Shown here: piece after piece, positions 1-9,200 of the stretch
How positions within the stretch are numbered: the stretch's first letter is position 1
Layout of the letters: each line of letters opens with the position of its first letter
Origin: an uncultured Lachnospiraceae bacterium
GTDB taxonomy: Bacteria; Bacillota; Clostridia; Lachnospirales; Lachnospiraceae
Assembly (NCBI GenBank): GCA_902774915.1
Contig: CACYKH010000006.1
Coordinates: 203,432-267,431 of the forward strand
DNA: 64,000 nt
Reading direction: 5' to 3'
Notes under the pieces: generated by a model
Told to the model about the DNA's origin: nothing
The model's database searches: none
The model's input: only the letters and a program-made list of their open reading frames with translations
Translations under genes and position numbers: made by a program

Positions 1-220
1 TTTGATAGATTACTATATTTCCATGATGGAAGCTATGATAGCTGAAGGATTGGCAGACTCCTACAAAGTGAAGCCGGAATGCAAACCAACTTCAGATGAT
101 CCATACAAATTAGTTTTCGAGGCGCGTAAAAAAGACGCATATAACAGGATAGTATTCAAAGATGAACTGACTTACAGTTTGCGACAGTATAGTTGCAATT
201 CGCGACATATAAAAAATTAA
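1..220 (+). CDS. C-terminal part of an unknown protein (cut by window edge)
   Basis: An open frame runs in from the left edge and stops at TAA 218-220, leaving about 72 readable residues. No ribosome binding site or convincing start is visible inside the window (the first possible start is a TTG at base 2), so this is most likely the tail of a longer gene. The visible part is hydrophilic, rich in Lys, Asp and Tyr, with no membrane segment or motif I recognise. It precedes the regulated promoter of the MacA-like gene and probably belongs to the previous transcription unit. Confidence 0.5.
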   Translation, partial: LIDYYISMMEAMIAEGLADSYKVKPECKPTSDDPYKLVFEARKKDAYNRIVFKDELTYSLRQYSCNSRHIKN

Positions 221-228
221 TTTGAAGA

Positions 229-245
229 TTTAAGGTAATCTTAAG
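229..245 (+). promoter_or_regulatory. Direct repeat, probable OmpR/PmrA-family response-regulator site
   Basis: The sequence TTTAAG-GTAAT-CTTAAG is visible: two hexamers with 11-bp periodicity that fit the pattern YTTAAK-N5-YTTAAK known for PmrA-type response regulators. It lies about 36 bases upstream of the -10 box at 281-286, a position suited to an activator. MacAB-like exporters in Firmicutes are often controlled by two-component systems; no regulator gene is in the window. Confidence 0.55.
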
Positions 246-280
246 GAAAAGTTTAATATTATGTAATAGTATTCATATAT

Positions 281-286
281 TATAAT
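281..286 (+). promoter_or_regulatory. -10 box of the macA-macB operon promoter
   Basis: A perfect TATAAT lies 37 bases before the start codon of the adaptor gene. No good -35 box is found at the usual distance, which fits a promoter needing an activator bound at the upstream direct repeat. Confidence 0.5.
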
Positions 287-323
287 CAAGTAACATTTAG
301 ACGAAGGTGAAAGGAAAGAGGAA

Positions 324-1856
324 ATGGAAAACACAGAGCCAAAGAAGAAAATGGACTGGAATGAGAAGTATGGTAAAAAGAACAAGAAGAAGATGGGCAA
401 GAAGGGCGTTATCATTATCGTGGCGATAATTCTTGTGGTTCTTGGACTTGCTATCTATGGATTTTTCAAGGTGAAAGGTGCTTATAATCAGGCCATGGAT
501 TCCCTGGGGGATGGAACAATCGTTGAAGAGTATGGAAAGAAGGATATGTCTACATACATCGACGTAACTGGTGAGGTTGAAAGTCAGAATGTTGAGACTA
601 TCACAACAACCCTTCAGTACCCTGTTAAAGAGATTAGAGTTAAGGTAGGTGACCATGTTAAGAAGGGTGATGTCGTTTGCGTCATCGATTCTTCTGATAT
701 AGATGATCAGATTTCTGATCTTGAGGCACAGGCTTCCGATGAGGATAAGCTGAATGCAAAGGAAATCGAATCTGCCAGCCACACACTCAGCACAACAGCT
801 GCTACAAACGAGAGAACTCTCGATGATGCAAATGTGTCCGTAAGCGAAGCTAAGAAAGCATTTGACGATGCTGATGCTGATTATTATGAGAAGCTGGATG
901 CATACAACAATGCAGTTAATTCAGGTGCGAGCGAGGAAGAGATTGCAGAAAAGAAGGCGGCTCTTGATACAGCTAATTCAACCTGGTATGAGAAGCAGTA
1001 TGCTTATGATCAGGCAACAAGTGCTTACAATGATACGGTTGAGAAAAATTCAGAAACTTATCAGTCTGCAAAGGATACAGCAGACATTACATATATTAGT
1101 AACACAAAATCCTATTCTGCTACAGCAACTTCACTTGCAAAGTATTACAAGATGAAGGCTAATACAGAAATCATTGCTGAGACAAGTGGTGTTGTTACAT
1201 CTATCTCTGCAGTTGAAGGAGTTATTCCAAGTGGTGCTATCATGACTATTGAGGATGATAAAAACCTCGAGTTGAATGTGGGCATCAAGGAGAAAGATTA
1301 CTTCGCTGTTAAAGAGGGCATGTCAGTTGAACTTACAAATAGTTCACTTGATAATGTTAAAGGCTCAGGTAAAGTAACGAGCATCAATAACTTCTCATCT
1401 GCTGATACCCCTTCAGTAGCAGCAGCTGCAGGAGCTGCACAGGGTGCGGTAGCTGATAATACATTCAAGGCAAAGATCACTATTACAGATTTTACTGATA
1501 TGTTGATTGGTATGAAGGTTAAAGCGCGTATTGCTACAGGCGAGGAGATGACAACAGAGGCGGTTCCTTATACAGCGATAATATCAGATGCATATGGCGA
1601 CTATGTTTATGTTGCTGAGCCTGCTGGAAGTGGTATGTACACAGTTGCTAAGAAAGAAGTCACAAAGGGTATGAGTGGAGATTATTACACTCAGGTCACA
1701 AGTGACGAACTTGAAGAGGGCGACCTTGTTATTGCTTATCCAAGTACAGTTAAGGAAAATGACATCATTACGATCAATGAAGATGATAAGGATTCCGACA
1801 CTGATAAGAATGAAACAAAGGATGAGAGTAAAGACGAGAAAAAAGACAAAGAATAA
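324..1856 (+). CDS. MacA/HlyD-family efflux adaptor protein, membrane anchored
   Basis: Periplasmic-adaptor-type (membrane fusion) protein of 510 aa that would couple to the ATPase and permease encoded next. It has a Lys-rich cytoplasmic N-terminus, one membrane segment at about residues 29-48, a split biotinyl-lipoyl-like domain (VGDHVKKGDVV), a long Ala/Asp/Lys-rich helical hairpin at about 135-265, then beta-barrel segments, and a highly charged Asp/Lys tail after about residue 485. ATG 324 has an AGGAAAGAGG ribosome site 4-13 bases upstream. In Gram-positive bacteria such adaptors work without an outer membrane channel, often exporting peptides or antibiotics; the substrate here is unknown. 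The charged tail is longer than usual for the family. Confidence 0.85.
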   Translation: MENTEPKKKMDWNEKYGKKNKKKMGKKGVIIIVAIILVVLGLAIYGFFKVKGAYNQAMDSLGDGTIVEEYGKKDMSTYIDVTGEVESQNVETITTTLQYPVKEIRVKVGDHVKKGDVVCVIDSSDIDDQISDLEAQASDEDKLNAKEIESASHTLSTTAATNERTLDDANVSVSEAKKAFDDADADYYEKLDAYNNAVNSGASEEEIAEKKAALDTANSTWYEKQYAYDQATSAYNDTVEKNSETYQSAKDTADITYISNTKSYSATATSLAKYYKMKANTEIIAETSGVVTSISAVEGVIPSGAIMTIEDDKNLELNVGIKEKDYFAVKEGMSVELTNSSLDNVKGSGKVTSINNFSSADTPSVAAAAGAAQGAVADNTFKAKITITDFTDMLIGMKVKARIATGEEMTTEAVPYTAIISDAYGDYVYVAEPAGSGMYTVAKKEVTKGMSGDYYTQVTSDELEEGDLVIAYPSTVKENDIITINEDDKDSDTDKNETKDESKDEKKDKE

Positions 1857-1871
1857 GAGGATGTGTGCATA

Positions 1872-2648
1872 ATGGATAAAGTAATTGAAATGCAGCACAT
1901 CAATAAGAAATACTATGAAGGTATGGAAAATGAGCTGCATATACTTCATGATATAGATCTTACGGTGCACGATGGTGAATTTGTTGCCCTGGTCGGTGAA
2001 TCCGGTTCTGGTAAGTCAACTATGATGAATATCATCGGTGCGTTGGACAGACCTACTTCAGGTCAGTATTTTCTTGCTGGAGAGGACATTTCCACTTTGG
2101 ATGATGACCGTCTCAGCGAGATAAGAAACAAAGAAATAGGCTTCGTGTTTCAGAGTGCATATATGATTCCTCGTATTTCTGCGGTGGAAAATGTAGAGGT
2201 TCCTCTTATGTATGCTGGAATGTCAAGAGGCGAAAGACGAGATAAGGCGATGTACCTCCTGGAAATGGTCGGTATGGGAGAAAGATACAAGCATAAGGCC
2301 AATGAGCTTTCTGGTGGTCAGAATCAGAGAGTTGCCATTGCGAGAGCTTTGGCATGCGACCCTTCAATCATACTTGCCGATGAGCCTACCGGTGCTCTTG
2401 ATTCAAAGACCGGTCACCTTATCATGGATATATTCCATAAGCTTCACGACGAGCAGAAGAAAACTATCGTGCTGATCACGCATAGTAAGGAACTGGCTGC
2501 TGAGACACAGAGAATAGTTACTATTAGTGATGGTTTTATTATAAAAGACGAAGAGAATAAGCTCTTCCAGATGAGAAGGGATGCCAGAAAGATGGACCCA
2601 AATGCGGACAAGATGAGCTATGCAACAGAGGAAGGGGGTAACGAATAA
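1872..2648 (+). CDS. ABC transporter ATP-binding protein, MacB/LolD type
   Basis: ATPase of 258 aa energising the adaptor-permease exporter. Walker A GESGSGKST is at residues 42-50; the signature reads LSGGQNQR, a small departure from the usual LSGGQQQR, and Walker B is LADEPTGALD. ATG 1872 is preferred over the in-frame GTG at 1863, because the AGAGG at 1856-1860 is only 2 bases from the GTG but 11 from the ATG. The gene follows the adaptor by 15 bases and its TAA overlaps the permease ATG in TAATG, so the three genes are translationally coupled. The family handles export of antimicrobial peptides or lipophilic compounds. Confidence 0.92.
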   Translation: MDKVIEMQHINKKYYEGMENELHILHDIDLTVHDGEFVALVGESGSGKSTMMNIIGALDRPTSGQYFLAGEDISTLDDDRLSEIRNKEIGFVFQSAYMIPRISAVENVEVPLMYAGMSRGERRDKAMYLLEMVGMGERYKHKANELSGGQNQRVAIARALACDPSIILADEPTGALDSKTGHLIMDIFHKLHDEQKKTIVLITHSKELAAETQRIVTISDGFIIKDEENKLFQMRRDARKMDPNADKMSYATEEGGNE

Positions 2649-3952
2649 TGACATTTTACGAAAACCTCCGACTTGCGTGGTCATGCGTAAAGTCCAATAA
2701 GATGCGTTCTATACTTACAATGCTCGGTATCATCATTGGTATCAGTGCAGTTATAACGATCTCGACTCTGGGATCTTCTCTAAAAGAAACTATTGGTAGT
2801 ACTTATAGCGATATGATGAGTACAAATCAGCTTGCATTTATGTGGATAGCTACCTCTGATGAGGCTGAAGAACAGGAGCCACCTGTGGTATTCGACTTAG
2901 AGAATACTTATGAATTTAAGCAGGCATTTGCCGGACAGATTTCCTCGGTTAATCTTATGACCGGAGTTGGTACTGGTGATTATCATTATGGTGATGATAT
3001 TAAGACGGTAAACATTTTGGGTTATTCAGAGGGCTTTTGCGAGTCCAATAATTACGAAGTGATAATGGGACGAGATCTAGAATACCAGGATAGCTTCGAC
3101 AACAGAAAGGTTTGCGTGGTATCTGCGAACTTTGTTAAATACGCTTTGGGTGGTATGAAGAATCCTATAGGTGAGAAGATAGAAGTTGAAACTTCTGATG
3201 GCACTATCGTGACAGCTTATATTATTGGTGTTTACGATATGACCAAGAAGCAGTCATCTATTACAGGAACGGCAGAAAAATCTGATAAAGATAAAGTTAC
3301 TGATATGATCATTCCTGTTTCTTATGCCTGGGATTTGACAGATACTCCTGAAAGCAAAAGGAATAATGAAGTTCTTTATATAAATGGTGCTCCGGGAGTA
3401 GATGGAACTACACTTAAAGAAAATATCACAAATTATTTTGAGTCAAAGAGAGAGGCAGGAAGCGAATATTATCTTCTGATTCAGAGTTTGGAAGAACAGC
3501 TTAAGATGATAAGTAAGGTTATGGATGTCATTACGATTATCATTTCCGTCATTGCGGCTATTTCTCTCCTTGTTGGTGGTATCGGTGTTATGAACATTAT
3601 GCTGGTATCCGTTGTAGAGCGTACAAAAGAAATTGGTATAAGAAAAGCACTAGGTGCTAAGAATAAAGTTATAGAGGCACAGTTCCTGGTTGAGTCAGTT
3701 CTTATCTGCGCTATAGGTGGTGTAGTAGGAATACTCCTGGGACTCCTAAATGGTGGCTTGATAGCGGTAATAGCCAAGGCGGTGGTTTCTCGATCTGAGG
3801 ATTATTCTTTCCTTACCATAAATGTAAGTCCACCAGTTATGATGATTATTATATCCTTCCTTTTCTCAACATTTGTTGGCATTGTCTTTGGACTCTATCC
3901 TGCAAGAAGAGCGGCAAGACTTTCACCAATCGATGCACTTCGTTATGAATAA
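2648..3952 (+). CDS. MacB/FtsX-family ABC transporter permease
   Basis: Permease of 434 aa with the standard MacB layout: an amphipathic N-terminus, one membrane helix at about residues 20-40 (MLGIIIGISAVITIST), a large extracytoplasmic domain to about 280, then three helices in the C-terminal FtsX domain. The conserved block VVERTKEIGIRKALGAK and the closing motif LYPARRAARLSPIDALRYE are present. It shares the first base of its ATG with the last base of the ATPase stop codon. With the two genes before it this forms a complete tripartite exporter; substrate not deducible. Confidence 0.9.
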   Translation: MTFYENLRLAWSCVKSNKMRSILTMLGIIIGISAVITISTLGSSLKETIGSTYSDMMSTNQLAFMWIATSDEAEEQEPPVVFDLENTYEFKQAFAGQISSVNLMTGVGTGDYHYGDDIKTVNILGYSEGFCESNNYEVIMGRDLEYQDSFDNRKVCVVSANFVKYALGGMKNPIGEKIEVETSDGTIVTAYIIGVYDMTKKQSSITGTAEKSDKDKVTDMIIPVSYAWDLTDTPESKRNNEVLYINGAPGVDGTTLKENITNYFESKREAGSEYYLLIQSLEEQLKMISKVMDVITIIISVIAAISLLVGGIGVMNIMLVSVVERTKEIGIRKALGAKNKVIEAQFLVESVLICAIGGVVGILLGLLNGGLIAVIAKAVVSRSEDYSFLTINVSPPVMMIIISFLFSTFVGIVFGLYPARRAARLSPIDALRYE

Positions 3953-3963
3953 AGTTTTTTTTA

Positions 3964-3992
3964 TTGACATAGAGAGAGTGGTATTGTATTTT
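3964..3992 (+). promoter_or_regulatory. Sigma-A promoter of acpP
   Basis: Perfect -35 TTGACA at 3964-3969, a 17-base spacer, and TATTTT at 3987-3992. It lies in the gap after the permease gene, so the acyl carrier protein has its own promoter. Confidence 0.6.
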
Positions 3993-3998
3993 TAGGTT

Positions 3999-4018
3999 GA
4001 ATACAGGGTAATGTATTC
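3999..4018 (+). promoter_or_regulatory. Inverted repeat at the acpP transcription start
   Basis: GAATACA-gggtaa-TGTATTC is a perfect 7-bp inverted repeat with a 6-base centre, starting 7 bases after the -10 box, so it covers the expected transcription start. This is where a repressor dimer would block acpP. It does not match the FapR site as I know it, and the cognate regulator is unknown. Confidence 0.5.
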
Positions 4019-4045
4019 CAAGAAGTGTTAAAAGGAGAAGGAGTT

Positions 4046-4282
4046 ATGATATTTGACAAACTTGCAGAAATAATGATGGATCAGTTATCTATTCAACCAC
4101 AGGACATTACAATTGATACATCTTTTAAAGATGATCTAGCGCTGGATTCGCTAGATATATATGATTTAGTGATGGCGCTTGAGGATGAATTCAATATTGA
4201 AATGCCAACTGACAGGCAGGATGAAATTCAGACAATTGAGGATTTAATCCGTATATTGAAAGAACTCGGAGTTGAAGAGTAA
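4046..4282 (+). CDS. acpP: Acyl carrier protein
   Basis: Small acidic protein of 78 aa, the normal length for acyl carrier proteins. The phosphopantetheine site is Ser35 in LALDSLDIYDL. ATG 4046 is chosen because it has an AAGGAGAAGGAG ribosome site just upstream; an in-frame GTG at 4025 would put that site inside the coding region. It carries acyl intermediates in fatty acid synthesis, but no other fatty acid synthesis gene is nearby: it stands alone between its own promoter with an inverted repeat and a strong terminator. It could be the housekeeping ACP or a second, specialised copy. Confidence 0.88.
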   Translation: MIFDKLAEIMMDQLSIQPQDITIDTSFKDDLALDSLDIYDLVMALEDEFNIEMPTDRQDEIQTIEDLIRILKELGVEE

Positions 4283-4286
4283 AAAG

Positions 4287-4315
4287 AAAGAAGGGTGAAC
4301 CCCTTCTTTTTTTTA
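4287..4315 (+). terminator. Intrinsic terminator of acpP
   Basis: Eight-bp stem AAGAAGGG/CCCTTCTT with a 5-base loop, followed by a run of T. Confidence 0.85.
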
Positions 4316-4320
4316 TTTTG

Positions 4321-4352
4321 TTGCGCATTTGTTATGCTTTATGGTGTATACT
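4321..4352 (+). promoter_or_regulatory. Promoter of the giant-protein operon, 20-base spacer type
   Basis: TTGCGC at 4321-4326 and TATACT at 4347-4352 are separated by 20 bases. The whole 32-base element matches the one at 20613-20644 in 26 positions, including the spacer core TTTGTTATGCTTT. Spacer conservation and the unusual spacing suggest a shared activator or alternative recognition. Confidence 0.5.
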
Positions 4353-4382
4353 ATTGTGTATAAAAAATAAGGAGTTCTTATT

Positions 4383-6197
4383 ATGAAGGATTATGATTTT
4401 TCCCAGATGGAACAGCAGTTCCAGTCAATATACAATTCAATGACTTTCAATAATGATCTACCAGATGAGAGAGAAGAGGAAGAAGAAAGAAAGAAAAAAG
4501 AAGAACTTGATGGTCAGGCATTTATTCATATGAAGGAAAAAGCAGAGGAATATGCGCAGCAGCCATTTGGTCCAGATATTAAACTGGATGATGCGAAATC
4601 AATCTTCCGACCTACCACTGTATATAATTATGTTGAGGTGGATTTAGATAATGATATCAATGCTGAGTTCGCTAAGGAATCCATTGGTATTACTATCGCG
4701 GGTGGAAATCTAACTCCTGCTGGACGAGAAAGAGCTGCTGATCTACGGGATGATCTTACAAAGGATGAACAGATTATCTGTAGTAGTCTTACTATGATCG
4801 ATACATTTTCGGATAGAGCAAAGATGCTTGCGAGATTTAAGGAACAGCTCCTTGCTACGCAGAAAGACCCTAAGGCAAATACTCCTGGTGGAGGTAAGGA
4901 AGGCCCAGAGGATTATAGAAATCTTCTTTCAGCGATAGATCAGTATATTGCTCTTGATGCAAAGAAGATGAATGGAGATGTTTCTCTGGATCAGTTATCA
5001 AAGAAGTTTTCTGAAGTTAATACTTTAGGAACTAAATATCTTATTAGTCATAAGCCTAATATTGTAGGGCATAAAAGTGCGCAGACAGAAGAACGTTACA
5101 ATATTATCGGTAATCTTGTGGATGACGGAAGAGTTAAAAGGGATGTTATCAATAAAAATATAATTAGTATTAACAAGAATATGAAAAACTCTGAAAAGGG
5201 TCTTGCTTTCGATAATCTGGGTGCTGTAAAGGTTGCTGAGCTTGCGCCTAGAGTTTATCAGCAGTTTAAATCTGATACGGGTAGAAATATGGAAGACTAT
5301 ATTGTAATGTCCAAGTACAATAAGGACTTCCAGACAATGTCCGGTAGGTCGAGAATGTACAGATCAGATGTGCTTAATAATCTTAGAAGGGCTACTAGAA
5401 CTAACTCCGCAATAAGTATAGATGATTATGCATATAATAATAAACCTATAATGAAGCCTGGAAAGTATAGTTCTTATGACTATGCTCAGGCCTATTTAGC
5501 TAAGAAGCATATTGATGCGCTGAATAAAAACGGAGTGACATATAGTGATGCAAAGGAGATTAGAAGACAGACTGACCCAGCTGAATTTAATAGACAGGTT
5601 AGAGAGCTCTCAGCAAAGCCAGCATTTCAGGCACTAAAGGGGTTCAGACCTAGCACTGTCTTTAATGACTGGGGATTGGTAGAAGCACATGCAGATAAAA
5701 AATGGCGTGAATACCAAAATAACTATATGAAGCTGCATAGTGGTTCGATGGATAAGACAATAGCTGCATTAAAGCAGGAACACAGTGTTATGGATCAGCA
5801 GCTTATTCTGCAGCTGGCTTATACCTCTATTATGGCTGATTCAAATAATAAAGAGCTGATTGAGACTCTTTATACATTAAATGGACTTGGATTTAAAAGC
5901 GACGCAAAAATTGTTGATAGACAGATTAATAATGCAATCCTAAAACAGCTGAGACAGTCAGGAATAATGGACGAACTGCTTAACCAGCCAATTGAAGATT
6001 TACCAAAGTTGCTTGAAAAATTAAATGATCCAAAGATACATAAGGCATTATCAAAGGCAACTAAGAGTGCCGCTCAAAATAGTTTTAAGAAGAGTATTAA
6101 TAGGAATAGAGAGGCACAGAAAAAAAATTCAAGAATTAGGAATAATCATACACGTGTTGAAAGACAGACTCCACAGGCACGTGGACCTCACATGTAA
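4383..6197 (+). CDS. Hypothetical protein, 604 aa, first gene of giant-protein operon
   Basis: Not recognised. A soluble, highly charged, mostly helical protein of 604 aa with no signal peptide and no membrane segment. The N-terminus has an acidic and then Glu/Lys-rich stretch at about residues 27-40. The middle contains a Gly-rich loop (PGGGKEG) near residue 165, and the last 40 residues are strongly basic with many Asn, Arg and Gln, as in a disordered or nucleic-acid-binding tail. ATG 4383 has AAGGAG 8 bases upstream. Twenty-one bases separate it from the 2095-aa gene and no terminator lies between, so the two are co-transcribed and probably act together. Codon use looks like that of neighbours, so it does not look recently acquired. 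Confidence 0.75.
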   Translation: MKDYDFSQMEQQFQSIYNSMTFNNDLPDEREEEEERKKKEELDGQAFIHMKEKAEEYAQQPFGPDIKLDDAKSIFRPTTVYNYVEVDLDNDINAEFAKESIGITIAGGNLTPAGRERAADLRDDLTKDEQIICSSLTMIDTFSDRAKMLARFKEQLLATQKDPKANTPGGGKEGPEDYRNLLSAIDQYIALDAKKMNGDVSLDQLSKKFSEVNTLGTKYLISHKPNIVGHKSAQTEERYNIIGNLVDDGRVKRDVINKNIISINKNMKNSEKGLAFDNLGAVKVAELAPRVYQQFKSDTGRNMEDYIVMSKYNKDFQTMSGRSRMYRSDVLNNLRRATRTNSAISIDDYAYNNKPIMKPGKYSSYDYAQAYLAKKHIDALNKNGVTYSDAKEIRRQTDPAEFNRQVRELSAKPAFQALKGFRPSTVFNDWGLVEAHADKKWREYQNNYMKLHSGSMDKTIAALKQEHSVMDQQLILQLAYTSIMADSNNKELIETLYTLNGLGFKSDAKIVDRQINNAILKQLRQSGIMDELLNQPIEDLPKLLEKLNDPKIHKALSKATKSAAQNSFKKSINRNREAQKKNSRIRNNHTRVERQTPQARGPHM

Positions 6198-6218
6198 TTA
6201 TTCAGAAGGACATAATTT

Positions 6219-9200
6219 ATGAAGGAAGTAGAAGAAAAGAAACAACCGGTGAAATCTGATCTGCAAATCCTTGATGAGCGTAATCAAAAGCTTACTCTTC
6301 ATAATAAGCTGAGTAAGGAGGATCTGGATTGGTTTAACAAAGAATGTACCAGATGCTTTAATACATACTTGTATCAGCTGAACCGTCGTAGATCTGGAGA
6401 TAATGCGGTTAAGGCTATGCTTATAGCTGACTATAACATGCCACCTGATAAGGTTATGACTGCAATGTCTGATATGACAGGCGAACAGTTTAAGGCTTAT
6501 TTCCAGGACTTCCTTAATAGGTATGCTAATCCTAATAAGACTCCCGAGGAAAATATTAGAGAATTAGGTAAGATGAAAGCTCGTATGTATAAAAATATAG
6601 GTGAGCTTTCTTTGCCTGTCTTTAAAGAGCCTATAACAATTGAACAGGTTGAAAAGTATCAGGAGACTTTTGATGCTTTTAAGCTGTTTGAAATAGATAT
6701 GGAACAGGACTACGAGTATCTTGATTCAAAAGATAGATACCCAATTCAGTCAAATGCTTACTTCGAGGGTACAGCTTCGTCAGAGACTTATGCTCAGGAT
6801 AAAGCAAAGTACATGCTTTATGCTCAGAATATGGTTAATACTCTTTCGGAACTATATAATCCTGAGTACTCTCAGCAAATGAAAGCTGAATTTTTATATA
6901 CGGTTAAACCATTCTTTTTGAAATATAACGGCAAAAAGCTTAAGGATATTTCTCCAAAAGAATTTACAAACGGAATAGCTATTTTCAGCGCGTTGGGTGC
7001 CAGGAGGAAAGCTCGTAAGAAAGGTGATGATGGAAACTTCATCAGGGAGGAAGAAAATCCAGAATTTGATGAGTATTTACAGGGTAAAAGAACTAACATA
7101 TCTACAGAGAAAAGTTTGGATGAGAGTCGAACTACTTTTGAGGCTGGTTTAAGAGATTTAAGTAAAGATAGCATTCTGGGTGAAGCGGGTAAATTCCTTA
7201 AGGAGGGTATTACTGGGTATGATAATCTGTTTACTCATGAAGTCCTTCATACCGAGAATGTGCTGACTCTTTCTCAGGATACTAAAAATGAGATTATCAA
7301 GGCGTATTACAACACCTTACGTGGTATTAATAAAGGGCTTGTTCCTATGCAGCTTTCTCCTGCTGTGAGGGATGAGTTTGATCTTTTTAGAATACCTGGT
7401 GGTCTGACTATAAGACAGTATGTAGAACAGCATTATGCAGGAAAAACACCAGAAGAAAAGCGTCAGGCCATGGTAATTGAGTCTATGCGCAATGTATTCG
7501 ATGGTGGCCTGGAAGTTGACTACTTTGAGATAGATAAGGACTATAATTTCACTCGTCAGATGGGTGTAAAGATAAAGGCTGAGAGTGAACTTGCAAAAGA
7601 TGAAACTGAGTTTAGCGATTTTCAGAGCAGACTGGACGAAACTCAGAAAGATAGAGAAGACCTGTTTCTGGGTGGAGATGGCAAAGCCATAACTGATGTT
7701 CAGAAAATGAGTGAAGAGGAAATTGAATCCGCAGTTCGTCTTTATGATGAGATTGTTGGACCTATGGTTACTAGGGATGCCTATCAGTTTTATAAGGGCA
7801 CTCATCCTTCGTGGTCTGAGTTTGACCAGTTTAAGATTGGAGACCGAACACTCAGAGAAGCAATGGGCAAGGAAAAGTATGATCAAATTCTTGCGCAGGA
7901 AAATGGCAAGGATCTCATTAAGGCAGAGATTATCCGTCTAAGTGCAGACCCTGCTGTGCCTTTCTCATTTACAGCCATCAGATACGATCAGATAAAAAAG
8001 AAGTTTTCTAATACAGATCCTTTCGAGATCATTAGTGGTGCTATTAAAGCGAAGATTCTCGTTGAGAAACCATATCTTGAGTCAATGGATACTTACAAGA
8101 AATGGTTTGCAAAGGAATCATCAATAAATACAAAATCATTCACTAAGGAAGACTGGCAGGATCTTTATAGGGGAGAACTGCGTTCATCTGCGAATTCTGG
8201 ATTTATTGATTCAGAAAGAATTATTTCTCAGAATGATCTGAGAGGGAAAGTTGATGAAGATATTAAGGCCGAGATGGGCCTTCAGTATGTATATAGTACA
8301 TTTGGCTCTGAACCTAAGTTCATTCAGCAGTTTGCTGGAGATGCTAATGGTGAGGGAGCTGTTTATAGTGCGGATCAGTTTAAACAATATCTTTATCCAG
8401 TAGACTCTGGAAGCTTTACAAATGATGAATTTGCATTGATGGCATTTCTTGTTTCAACCACTCCAGAGGCTATGGAAGGTGATGTCTACCCAGGGGTGGG
8501 AAAACATCTTACCAATGAAGAAAAGGTTGAATTAAAGTCCGGTGAGTGGACTAATGACCTTAGAAATGGCGATAAAAATATTGGAAAGTATTTGGGAACT
8601 GCAATCAATCCGGCTAGAAAATACACCTCTGAATTGATTGATATTAATGACCGGGGCAATTCACAGGAACTTGCTTCGGCTGTAGCAAAGGGTATAAGCA
8701 AAGTGTTGCAGTCCGTAAAGGCGGCTAGAGACCTTGATAAGCCGGATGGTATTTTTGCGTTCAATGGTCATATTCTTAAAGAAACTTTTAACCTTTTGGA
8801 TGCACATCCTGATCTTGCTGCAGATGTTGGGGTTTTTCTTCCGGATGGAGATATGGAGTTTGCGAAGGCTACAGTTAAGCTTGTGGAGATGCAAGATGAG
8901 TGTTTTATTGCTCAGAATTTCATCGAGAATAATAATTATTTTAGGCAAGCTATGGACCCGGATGAACTTCAGGAGAACGTTGAGAAGATTGCAACCTTTG
9001 AGCACTTTGCGTCAAGGTGGAATAAGAGTATAGAAGAATCGCTTGAAGCAACGCATAAATCTAAAGATTATAAGAATTACGAGAAAAAGGTTAAAGAGGC
9101 TTCAAAAATTGAGGGACTGACTGCGGAAGAACAGCTTGCTTATAAAGAATCCTATAATCTTAAGATGAAGATGGAAGAATCCAACAATTTAAATGTGGAT

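Noticed and set aside
7317-7886. Antisense open frame (about 189 codons) within the 2095-aa gene
   Set aside because: Lies wholly inside a continuous coding frame, lacks initiation signals and has the skewed Leu/Ile/Phe content of a shadow frame.
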